From contig JAYMTL010000004.1 in the NCBI GenBank assembly GCA_036897445.1, positions 1 through 64,000 on the forward strand: DNA of 64,000 bases. The letters run 5' to 3'. The position numbers and the translations under genes were made by a program. Position 1 is the first letter of the stretch. Every line of letters starts with the position of its first letter. Of this stretch, positions 11,301 through 24,200 are shown piece by piece. Under the pieces are notes generated by a model. It worked only from the letters and a program-made list of their open reading frames with translations. It was not told where the DNA came from and did not search any database. Origin of the DNA: Pelargonium tetragonum (Eukaryota; Streptophyta; Magnoliopsida; Geraniales; Geraniaceae).

Positions 11301-14300
11301 GCAACAGAAAGAAGAAACTCCTTCTATCTTTTAAAGAACCTACCAAAACCGGATTACCTTAGCTTTCATTCTAATCCCACTCTTATTCATAACTAACTTC
11401 TTCAAAGCTATACTTTATATGAGATCCTTCTATCTACTAAAACTTACTAAACACAAACCTTGAAATACCCTACCATCCATGAAATACCAATCCTTGCTTT
11501 TATTAGGACCCTTTTCTTCGTTATGACACATTTCCTTGTCAGATTCTGGTTCTTTAAGTCACCTTTTCCTAGTTCAGATTCCTATCCTTTACAACGGAAA
11601 GACTCTATATTGCTTAGTTCTTCACACTCTGAAACACATATTCCTTGCTTAGTTTCCAAAATGGAAAAACTAAAAAGTAGCCAGGGCACTCCTACTAATA
11701 ATAATTAATGTGCGCCCTTTTCTAGAACTTTACCTTCCCCCTTAGCCAGACAAAGTCAAAGTAAGGTAATGAAATTAAGATTAGAATAAATTAACCAACG
11801 AAATTTTAAAGAAGTTTTTTAGACTTTAGTTATAGAAAGCTTAGTAAAAGGGTAAAGAAAGGAATCTTATAGAAAGAGAAATAGCTATAGTTTGAACTTA
11901 AAGGCATTGCTTCGTAAGGAACTTTATTTTCGTGTAAGTTTTTGCCCTATAGGTCTAGAATCGAGCACTACTCTAGTGTCCCCAGGTTTTTTACTAACTT
12001 AATATTAAGAAGCATGCTTTTTAATATATTAAGATAAGAAAAGTCTGAAGTTGGCTTTAGGTGTTTTTGTATTCAGATCTAGTCTAACTATAAAAAGGAA
12101 ACACATGGTATCCCCCAATCCAAAAGGAGTATCCTCTTTTTCAGTGTTTAATGTTGTATAGGAGTCGGCTAAGCAGAAGGAATTCGTTAGAGTCCTTGAT
12201 TATCTTGTATGAATACAGTTTACCTTGTTCTTTCTTATTTATAAAGTGAACACCCTTATCTTGTCCTTACTATATTTTAGAATTCGCAGCTTTCTTTATT
12301 ACAGAACAACCCTGAGGCACCCTTGTCGGAAACTGGTATGTTAGAAATACAAGGAGTCTTTTGCTTTTGTTTACCTTTTCCAGGATCGCCTTGAGACATA
12401 TACTACATAAAAAATTCTTTTAAAGGAACCCAAAGCAACTTGTTGTATGTAGGAAGCGCGCTCTTAAAGACTTAAAGATAAGGTGTAAAGCAGATAAAAG
12501 CGTAACACTATATTAATAGGAGTGTTCTCTTACTACTCAGCCTAAGTCTAAGTCAAATAGGTAAAATTTTCATCACAAGAACTTAAGTACTTAGAAATAG
12601 AGTACCTTGTACCGGCCCTCGCAATATAAAAAGATTTTGGTTACCCTTTTGTTCTAATTTAATAAGTACTTTACAAATAGTCCCTACCGAAAACCCATTA
12701 CTTTAGAGCTGTCTACTGCCTTGACTTTTACAATTCTTATATACGCATTCTCCATTCTTTTACAACTAGAAGCAAACAAGTTTAGACTTTCTTTTCTTGC
12801 TTATACTTTAGCATTTTAAAACTCGAAACCTTTCCTTTTTGAAATATCCCAGATTATGAAACTCTTCTTATTTTAGAGTTCCTACTCCTTGTTCTCATAG
12901 GACTTAATTAAGAGCCAAAAAACTCTGTTATTCCTTATAGGTTAGAATATTTCCCACTTTAACCTTAGTTTTATACTCTATAGATTAGACTTGCTCCTTA
13001 CATTATACTGTATACTTCCTATAAACTTCAATTTCCTTGTTATATCCCATATTTCATTCCTAGTTAACCAGAAAACGAACTGCAACTACTCAGGGAATCC
13101 CCCATACAGGGAACTTTTCCTAAACGGATCAGATTTAAACTCAAGAATTTCTAATCTAAAATGAGGGGCCCTTCCGTTTTATTGTGGACTCAAAGTAACT
13201 TGGTTTGTAGGATTATGATTAAGTGTAGAAAACGGTAATTTCAAAGTATTATAAATTGTTACAGCCCGGCTATATATCTTAGCTCTATTCTATAGTAAAA
13301 GTCAAGATTTTCTAAAAGTTTATTTAATAGATTCGGTTAGCTGCTCCCACTATTGAGAAGGGATGCGATACCTTGTTTTGTATTTTTATAAGAGGACTAC
13401 CTTATCTTGCATTCGTTATTTATTCACAAAACCGGCACAATCTAAATCTCCTACAACTTTTATTTTAAGGAAAATCCGGATAATACAACGAGTATAGACT
13501 TCTAAAGAGGCACCCTTAACTTAGGTTTATTTAGGTTACTTACTCTCTACAAATCTTAGTCTCTCTTTGTAAGAACCCTCATTCAATGAAGAGCGGCCCA
13601 TAAGAAACTCCATTTGGCTTTTTATTATTAAGACTTGTACGATGCTTTGACTTACTATTCACTATACTAACATTTGCTTGTTATTTGGCATTACTTATAC
13701 TTATAGGATTAACCGCGCTGCTGATTTGTAAATTAGTAAGAGGGGTCCCCTTTTCCATATAATTAAGAGTGCTTTAGGTTTTCTTCCTAATATACAATTC
13801 AGTGCAACCGAGAAAGCTTTCTTAACAGTCACTGGCTAAAAAAAGTTTTCATTTTGGTTTAAAATGGAGGCTGGTTTTTTATAACTAGATCCAAGTGGGT
13901 GGGTGGAAACTTGGCTATAAGGTATATTTAGTTCTCTGGGTTTTGGCTCAATTGGAACCTTTTTACATAATTGTAGTAAGCATAGTTACGCACTGCTCAG
14001 GGACCCTCAAAGTGCATTTTTAAAATAGGGGCTTTGTTTAACCCATATCTACTGGCATACTTTCAAAAGGCTTTTATTTAAGGCCAGAGGCTGAGAAAAT
14101 TGACATTAGTAACAAAAGCTTGCTAGTTTATTATATAACAGTAAAATTGACTTATGATCTTTAAAGAAGCAATTCCTTTTTTCTAAAAGCGAGCCATTAA
14201 CTATACGAGAGTTCCTCTTTCTCATTCAACAAACAGATGGGTCAACTATATAACTTTGTAATAACTTCTTCTGATCCGGCTGAAAAAAGAGTCCTTTTAA

Positions 14301-17300
14301 TCATTATACTTAGAAAAGTCACTTTAACTTGCGTCATACACATTAGCCCCTTTCTTGGAAATTGTAATACCAAGCTAGACCCTTATCTTATAGAAAATAG
14401 GGAATCACGTACGTTAAGAGGGGTACTCCTTAAGCCCTTGGAAAGAACTTACCTGCTGGCGTAGTTATAGGGTGTTAAGGGAATCTAAGACTTTTTCTAT
14501 TTATTATTTAGAATGTTACTAAGCCTTCGTAGTCGTACAGTATAGAACTTATTTTGTTTTTACGACTTAGTTTATCTAGAGCGATACCAAGTAAGATTTA
14601 GGACTAATTAAAAATGAAAACTAAACCCAGCAGAATGCTCGATTGTTAATTGAAGTATAACAATTTCATTTGGACTAACGGACTCTTATAAGGGTAACCC
14701 CTTAAGAACTCGTTTTCTTTTATGACATATGACAAGGGGCTTCCTTTACCAAGCTATTACTCTTGCGGCTTTAGGCTCAGGACTCCCTTTTAAATTTAAA
14801 AGGATCTCTAAAAATAACACCTATTTATACCGAGGCTTATAGGAGTGCCTTTTAACCGAAGCGCTAAAATCTAAGGAGAGCCTCTTTTACTTAACAGGGT
14901 GTCCCTAACAATTAGAAAGAAGCTAACCAAATAAAAATTCAGTCCAAAGACAATGAATTTCTTTAGTTTACCGAATTAGGGAGCAGTCCTCACAAGCCCA
15001 GTTAGTATACCCGGATTGCACTACTATATACTCAAAATTCCCAACCCCGGTTAGACCCGTAAATGTGTTTGGTATTCTGAAAATTTTATTAGAGAGATTT
15101 TAGTATCTGTTATTTTTACTAGAAATTTGCTATTTAAAGCAAAAAAAGCAAAGCTAACTATAAATAATAAGGGGGAAGAGCAGCTCTAATGTTAATTAAA
15201 AAATACCTCATTTGAAACTTTAGCTAATTACCAGTAGAGACTTATATACCTTACTTATTAAAAGGGATTGGTTCAAACTCCGACACTTAGCAAGCAACTC
15301 CCTTATTATTTTTTTTCCTGCAATGAGAGTAAAAGCTCTACTTTAACTATAGGATATCTAATATAGCAGACTTTCTTTGATAATTAAAGAGGAGTTTCTC
15401 TGAATACAAAAGCAAGAATGAACACAGGTGTACTAAACTCTTTCGTGATATAAAATCTAGATAGAAGTTTGTCGAAGTACCCCTTTATTTTATTGTAAAA
15501 GTTACTGGGACGTCTTTAGCATTACTTTGAAAGCTCTCCTCAAGTCGCGGGAATAACTTGAACTGAAGGAATAGAGGGAATCCCCTAGATATTTACGTCA
15601 TATAAGACAGTTTTTATAATCAAATAAGGATAACAAATAAAACGAAAAGATCTTTTTATGGATAAATTCTTGCCTAAGTTTGGGGTAGCTATTAAGGTGT
15701 TTGTGCATTTGAGACTTTTAATACCCCGTTTTTTATAAAACTAACAGAGCAGGGCCTTTTTAAGTTTTAAGGTATAACAACCGGAAATCCGAAACCTTTG
15801 ATGATTTCGGACTCTTGACACAGAAAGCTTTACTCTAACCTCGACAAAATACAGGGGTATCTGAGCTACAAGAAGGAATACTGAAAAGCTCTTTTAAGTT
15901 CTTTTTGCGTACTGAGTAAACATAAGAGAAAACTTAGTTGATAAAAATGCAGAGTGTAGAAAAAAACTCTTACGGAGTTCCTGTTATCAAAGTGTGAACG
16001 TAGAAATCCGTTGAATCCTACAGAAAATTCGTATAAAGTAAGTTCCATCAGAATAATAAAACGGGAGACTTGTAAAAGTGAAAGCTAGAGTGGACTACCT
16101 TACCTAATAGATAATAGAAAACTCTGCATATATAATAGGAAATTCTAGGTTTAAGAATAGTTGGACATTAGGGAAGGACGGTATCCCTTGAAATTGCTTA
16201 GGTATTTGCCGATATAGATACTTAACAAAGTTCTTGTTATTTCCTGCAGCTCCGAATTTAAGAATATGTTGGTGTTGAACTGAGCCTACAAAAATTCCGT
16301 TCTAAGGTTATTCCCCAGTTTCTTTAACTTCACAAGTATGACGCTCTATCGTACTTGTGTTAATAGAAAGCAATAAATCTATATTAGCTAGCTTAGCCTT
16401 CGGGGTTTAAGTATGCCAAAAGCTGGGAAAGCTGGGGGAGTAAAAGAAATTGAAACGTAAATACTTTATTCTTAAGTTTTCCTTTTTTACTATATCCTTA
16501 GCGACAAGGCCATTACTAACCTTAAGATTTAGGGTTGGGGTGTGACCTTTTCTTAATGGGTGTTCAATAGACCCGATTTTAGTAGTACTGCTAAAAAGCT
16601 TTTTAGTGAGTGAAATAAGACCTAATTAGCCTTTTTTCTTAGAATTAGTATACTCTTTACTAGACCAATCTCAAGGGGTTTATATTCAGTTGTCAGAGCT
16701 TCAAGGATTCGATCTCTTATAAGGAAGGTAATTTAGAGTACTCTTGTAATTTAATTAAGTCAAAGGACCCGAGAAAGAGATTAAAATTCCGCTGTCTACT
16801 TCGGAACCTCTCTACTCTACAAAGATCTTGTCGTCAGTGTTTTTTTAAGCACCCCTTTTGATAGGAGTCCCGTATGACTATATAAATTTAGCACTCCATT
16901 GCATTAGATTTTACCCGGTCTTTAAAAAGTCTCCCTTTGGTAATGGGAAATTCTAATTAAGGCACTGCTTTGGAGTTGTATTTTATTTCCTTTTGAGCTT
17001 GTACTTAGAGGTCCGGGGTTCAGTAAATTTCAGTTAACCAAGCTGCCTCAGGCATATTTTTGATAACCTGGGTTAGCCGTAAAAGTAAGATCCTCTTAGC
17101 TAGGAGTTACTCTTTATTTTAGAAGCACCCTTACTTGAATATAAGGAATAGTTTGTATAATTGTAAAAGCTTAAAGGTTAAGTTTATCCTCACTTCGGTG
17201 TCCTGAATTTTGGAAAAGTTCCTGTTATCCTCTATATAATTATAATTGCTTCTTACTCAAGTTGTTCTAATTCCGTATCTAAGTCCTGCGATATCTTATT

Positions 17301-18402
17301 TAACGAGTTCCTTACTTTATCTCATATCTTTTTTCTTACTTAGAATTTCTAAAATTTCTAAGCGGGCATACAAGCTTTAGCTTTTGTGAGTGGTCATTTA
17401 CTTGTGTTAAAATATATATAAGCTTTAGTATAGCTCTATATTAGAGGGGGTATTCAGGCTCGTGAATTCCTTAATTTGTAGTCTTACTCTTAGGGTTGGC
17501 ATAGGAGAAAGAATCCGGATAGTCATATAAGGTTTAAGAAAAGGGTTTTATAAAAAGAAAACCCCCTCACAGGTAGAGCTTTCTTACTGCCTTAGGGTCA
17601 GATAGTCCCCGCGCTTTTTATAGGGTTTCTAGGCACCGACTTGTAACATCCACTTTACTCAAATCAAATATAAAAATCTCCGGAATATTTACTAAGGTAA
17701 GTCAAGCTTTTTTAATAATGAAATTTGCGGAGTGGAGTATAGCAACTAATCACTAATTATGGATATCTTTATAAATATAAATAAAAGAGGGGGGTTCTTC
17801 TATAGTATATAGCATCCCTACCTAACAAAAAAGACTTTAACTCCTATTTATATAAAGCACCCTTCCTTCTTAATAGATATAGGATACTTTTTTTAAGAAA
17901 CAAGAGTCTAGAATGTGAGTATTAAGCAAGTAAGGTCACAAATATCAAGGATAAAGTTTCGTTTGAATTTCTAGGAAATCCTTCGTTTCTTTTTTTCTTT
18001 AAGCCTTAGGTAATTCGGGGCACCCCTGCAAGATTCTTTTTTTCACAGTTTATCCTTTAAAGAAAAAGAGGAGATACTTGGTATCCCACATTTTTTTTGC
18101 TAAATTTAAGAGGAATCCCATATAAGACTCATAGATTCTACTCAACCTTGTGCTTTACTAGGGTCTACTAAGTATTTCCTTTCTTTTATAGGTTTTGAGC
18201 CTCTGTATGGGACAAACAATTAGGTACAAAAAGTTTTACTAGAATTTCTGGAATTTTTGTCACTAAAAAAAGGCTTTTAAGTTAAAGGTTATAGTATTCT
18301 CGGGGATAACTCATATTTTCTTTAAATTTAGATGGGGTTTTTATAAAGATCGAGAGTCTCATTCCGTTCAAGGGGTACGCAGGTATAATTCTTACGTTTC
18401 TT

Positions 18403-18412
18403 AGGGTACCCT
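18403..18412. repeat. GC palindrome AGGGTACCCT
   Basis: Perfect 10-bp palindrome of the same architecture as the other GC motifs, with a TA centre in place of GC. It is not in any recognisable gene. Confidence 0.8.
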
Positions 18413-21235
18413 TTTACTCCTTTAGCACAAAAACTTGATAAATCAGCGGACAATTCTCTAGATCTTGTATATTCTATTCCCCTTCCTTCTCTTAAATAGG
18501 ACAAAAGCCTAAATAAAAAAAGGGGTCTACTATAAGAAGGAAATTTCAAACAAAACTAGATAATAGGGAACTCTCTTAAAGCAAAGAGCAGGGCTCTACT
18601 TCGGAAAAACACAGCAATCGGATTTTGTCTAAAACCGGGTTTTAAGTTTATTCTTCTAATTAACACTCATTTATGCTTCATTTCATTGTGCGTTATTCTG
18701 TTGAGAAACAAAAGAGATAAGTCTGGCTTTTGCTTACCTTGTTATTAACTGCTTCCCTTTTTTACTTAAATTTTAGGGGATTCCTTTATTCTCTTTTCAG
18801 AAAGACCTATGTAGCCGAAGATTTTGCTCCTACGCCGGTACAAATCCGTATAGAATATAACTATAGGTTCTCAACGAAGGCCCAACAGGGTTGCCTATTA
18901 CAAGGCGAATTTATACTACTAGGCTTATTAACTAAAGATATAAAAAATTAACACTTTAACTTAGGGAATACCCATACTAAGATACGTAAAAACAACTCAA
19001 AAGGAAAAAGGGGCGGGGTTTGAGTAAAATATACCCTTAGCTTATATCCAATATAAGAAGAAATATTTGCATTCTTTAGAAAAAGGAGTTCCTCTTAGCT
19101 ATACTAAGAGTTTTTATACTCTTTCGTACTAAACTAAATCTTACTTGCACAAAAGATTTTTTCGAGGGGAGCATCGGCTCTTTTATCTGAAAGAAATGCT
19201 CTATAATTTTAGAGTTTAAGACAATGAGAGATTGAAAGAGAAACGCGGACACTTCAAGCCCACCTATATACCGTAAAGTAAAAAAAAAAGAGACTCAATA
19301 ACTAGAATTTGCATGGATGAAATTTTAAATAACTTGAATTCGAAATTTATGAACATAGGTCATAAACTAAAACCTAGTAAAAGTGAAAAGAAACGGGGAT
19401 ATGTAATATTTCCACAAAGATTTTCTCTGTAGCGTAGTGATAGGATGTAGTAAAGCGATCCCTGCAAGCTCTAAAAGAGCTTGGAATTGATTGCGAAAGC
19501 TTTAAGATAGAACGGGAATGCTCTGTTTATATAGGTAACCCGGTACTTAAGATTTGGAGATTAGGCACTTATGGCTTTGACTTAGTTTTTATTATGAAGG
19601 ACTTTGAAGATAAATTTGTGAGTGAGATAGGGTTGCCCTTCCCTTTTATTCGCCAGTTTTTTTTTAGAAAAGCTTTCTAATAAGAATTATAGTATTACAG
19701 GAATATTTAAGAAAAATACGCAAGCGAGGGCAGCTGCAGACTACACCAAACAATGCTACTGGACAGCACGGCCTAACTTTTATATAATCAGAAATGACCA
19801 GACTTTTTGCTTGCTTCTATATGAAAGGGTAAGATTACTCCTTTTGGATTAATATCTACTTGCAAAGTTTAGCTCATTGGTATAGAATTAGTATGGTGAA
19901 ATGGATCGGACTGGGATATTTCCTTATTGCCCTTTCCTTAATCTAAAACCTAATCAAGAGAGGAGGAGTAACTAAGAATAGAGCTTTGGGAACCCCTTAG
20001 TGAAGTACAACAAAAGAGGGGTCCCGCTTTAAGTTACACCCTACTCTGTATATAACTCTACGAACTGCAATTTACTAAAAATTTCGGATAATAAAAGCTG
20101 AACTAGCTCTTGATACTTCATTCTTTGTCTCGGAACTTCTAGTATATAAAAAAAGAGTCCCTCTTAAAAGTTTCTCCTAGCAGCATCCTTGAGCTTGCAC
20201 TTTTTGTTAGCTATTAATTACTTCAGTTACATCGTATAGAGCTCTCCAATTTCTCTGAAGCTATAGCGGAATAGTTAAATTGGAACTTTAATCTTCCTGT
20301 AGATTATATAAAAATAGAAACGCTGTACTTGGGCACAGGAATCCCTTAAAATCTTAATAACCTACAAGTGGAAAATCAAGATAAAAAATTTACAAAAAGT
20401 ACCCTTACTCTAATTTCTTAGTACCGCAAAAGGGGGGGTAGCCTTTGAAAAAGGGAAACTTCTTTTCTTTAACCACTAGAAATCTACTACTCTAACACCT
20501 AAGCGTGAGATTAGATTGACTTTTTTTAATACTTCAAGTTCTTAGAAATATAGGCTGAAGTTTGGGATATACTAAGCCTGACTATTAACTAATAAAGCTA
20601 AGTTCTGTACCTCTGACCTTCAATTTCTTTACATTTAACTGGCATATACAATATTAGTTTTTCTATATTCCACTGTCTTAATTATCCTTGTGGGAATTTT
20701 TCAAGCAAAAGCATAGAGTTAGAATCTTAAATCTCGTAAACAATCAAAAAGATATGAGTGAAGAAAATTTTTCTCTAGTAGAGCTTTGTAAGTGGTTCAA
20801 AGGGATCTCAATGGTTCAAAGTTACAAGTTTTTAGTATTAAAAACTCCGATGGGATGCCTTAAAAATAAAGTTTGATTTTTGATAAAGGCCTTGCCTTAG
20901 CTCCACAGTGGTCTATACCTGCTCGAGGAAGAAGTCTAAAGGGTTCCCCCTCGTAGCGTGCAACCTTACTTCGTGTCGAGAAAAACTTGGGATAGAGAAT
21001 TGAATTAGAGTATAGATACACCTTTTATTACAAATGAGTTCTGTCTGCCTATTAAAAGTTCTCTAGGCAAAGTCTTTTATTATAGATATTATAGAAACCC
21101 TTTTAGTTAGTTTACGATTTTAACAGGCACTGCAGCGGAACTTCTAGCGTTTCCTTTTCTGAAAGAAAGCTAAGTTCTTTTTGTTCGATTCAGAATCCTT
21201 TCAAGTAAAAACCCCTCCCTGGCGTGCCCCTATAA

Positions 21236-21243
21236 GGAGCTCC
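21236..21243. repeat. GC palindrome GGAGCTCC
   Basis: Perfect 8-bp palindrome, one of at least six GGAGCTCC sites (3786, 3809, 21236, 39698, 41356, 49546). I estimate about 0.15 by chance in 64 kb. Confidence 0.8.
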
Positions 21244-24200
21244 CGTCGTTAGAGATCTCGACTTTATTTCCCTGTTGTTGAGCAAGCCCTTGCGCTTTTA
21301 TAAAATAAAGTAGGACAAACTTTATTAGAGACTCTAATTATCCATCCAAATTCCTTTGTGTATGTAGTACACAAGTCTATGCCCTTCCTTCTTTTATAAT
21401 TATAGGACCCACGGTTTTAGTTTCCAGAATATAAGGAGTAATATTAACGAATCCAGGCCCCTTCTGAGCGTAAATCTTATCCAGTATGAAAGTACTCTAA
21501 ATATGTATATAATGTAATGTATATAAGCATATACTAAAAAAGTGGATACTCTCGGGGATGGTATTAGTTTTTCCAATTAAGCCAGGGGTACCTGTTAAAA
21601 AACTATAAACAGTCAAAGTACTTCTAGCTAAGAACTAGAATACCCCTGCGTTTCTGGGTTCTTGAACTACTTTATCATTTCTGTCCCACTCTAAAAAAAG
21701 TGGCGCGGGTAAAAACAACCCAAAATTACGTATAGTATACAACTCGAGTATAGAAAGAGTTTTAGAGGATTCTATAGTAATTCTAGTATACTTCATAATT
21801 TTTTGCGTTAACTTAAGGGGATTGCAATTTATAATTAGAAAATATAAAACGTCTTAGATTAAGTAAAAAGTTTTCTAGCTTTCTTTTATGTCTCATTTAG
21901 ACAGATAACTAAAATTCTTATATCCAATGCTATTTTTCTAGACCCTATCGTTTGGAAGTCCTTAGGGGCTCCTTTTATATCTAAAGGGTTTCCCTTCCTT
22001 AAGGATTTCTTTATCAAGTACAGTATAAGAATTTTTCCTTGCTTTCTATCGTAACTAAAGTCTTCCTAATTTCTCAGAACAGGTAATAAAACAAAATAGA
22101 TAGAGTAAAGGAGCGCTGCTATCAGAATATCCTCGTTTATCGATCGGGATTCGTAGTTCTTGGCCTTCTCACGGGAGATAAGCTTAATATAGGAAATCTT
22201 AATTAGGTTATTGGAATGGATATTTTTCATTCCTGCACAAAGCCCTGCCCTTTGAGGAAACTTAAGCTTATTAAACTTGGGTAGTTTCGGTAACTTTTTT
22301 AAGGAGCTCTTTACTTCTTAGAAAACGTTTCTAAATTCCAAGGGAAAACTTTTTCCATTTGAGGCTTTAGCAAATCCGGGTTGTAGTGTAAAAACTTCAA
22401 GCATTGATTCAAATCCGTTATTTAAAGGGGGCTTGACTTGATTAGAGCACCTAGTGTTATCGTAAGTTTAATTAGGTTCAAATAGAGGTTTAGATTACAA
22501 TCGAAAGTCGAATTGGGTTCTAATAATCTTACAAGTTTCTTGTTAGTATAATCTTACCAGAGTACTATAAACTCAGTATATCCCTAAGGGGGATTTCCGA
22601 CGCTGAGTCGAGGCAGGATCTAAGCTTGCTAGACCTATTAGAATTCATTTATACCGGGGGTCCTACCCCAAAAAATGAAAGTACGAAAACTATACCCCTT
22701 TTTACCGCACCACACCACTTGAGAAGCCTTACTTGGGGATTACATAATACAATTAATCAAGGAAATCCCGAAAAAGAGCTTAATCCGGGTCTAGCTCCTT
22801 ACGAGAATATCCCCTAAAGGGTCTTATGTTAAATTTTGCTACTAATACTAGGATTTGTCTTACTGAAGTTTTGTATAACTTTATTTAGATTAGACGAGAT
22901 TTCTTTAAAGGAATACGCATAGGAAATTCAGGAATAGAAGGGTATAAATTCAGAGAAAGGTCAATTTCCTAGTAGAATGCCCCTAGTCTACTTAGAGGGT
23001 TTATTTCTTTAGTTAGAGTTAGTTTCAATTTAATAAGGGACAAAATAAAAGGGACTCCCAGAATGAAGCTCTTATAGATTTCGTTATTAAGTCAAAATCA
23101 AAAGTTAACCCTTTCGAGTATCTTTTCCGTTTGCTAGTCTTGGTATATCTGATATAATTGAGTAGGTCTAGGATTTCTAAGTTTTTGAACAACAAGGACT
23201 TTACTTTAAACTGGGGTTGGCTTTATTTCATCAGGCAGCTGTCCTCTAAAGCGTAAATGAAAAAAGGGCTCCCTTATAGTAAGCGAGTTTCTACGAGGCT
23301 CGAACAAAGAAGTTGGGTTTTCTCCTATATATTATATAAGGGATTATTCCTTATACTACAGCGGAAATACAATTTGAGTTTTAAAAGAGTTGTTTACTAG
23401 TATTAGGAGTTACACTTAAGTTTAGTTTATCAAAAATTACCTTATAAATTACTTAGTTGGGTTAGTCCCCGGGTACTGGACTCCCTTTTTCTATCGCAGG
23501 CTTTCTTCAGTCAGGAGAGGCTTGTCCTACTTAGATCGAATAAAAATTCGTTAGGGATTTTCCTACGAAAGTTGTAAACTCTTACTTTGAGAAAGCTGCC
23601 TTAGAATATTGTATATTAAAGTTAAGATTTTTAGCACTAGTCACTCCCGAGGAATCTTTCCCATTTGTAATAAACTTAACTAAAATTTCTTTATAAGGAT
23701 TTTTTTTTTCATTTGCATAGAATAAATCTATTTAGACATTTACTCTTGTTCCTATCCGCCTTATACCACGTAGTATTCGATTTGATATAGGATATAGAAT
23801 AAGGGGCTTTTTACTACTTCCTTAGGTCGAACTTTTAACAGAAATCTTAGCATGGTTTTAGGGGAATTTTGTGCGTCCGTCTTAGATTTACTTGAGGCAT
23901 TATTCTCTAAATGGGACAAAACAAAAGGGGGATCTCTTAGAGCAAAAACTACTAGTAATTCGTTATAATAAATTTCTGCGTAGTAAAAGCAGGTTACAAA
24001 AATGGGAGTTTTTTTATTTAGTTGTAGTGGAGAAATCCACTGCGCTGAGAAATGCAAGAGCCCTTGTTTACAGACTAACCTAAATCTAATTCTAATATAA
24101 AATTTAATAAGTTAAAACCTTCACTCTATCTCTGCTGAAATTAATCTCTTTTTAATCCCAAAGAGGGGCTTTAAAGACTCCCTGCTGTGATATCAGCAAT

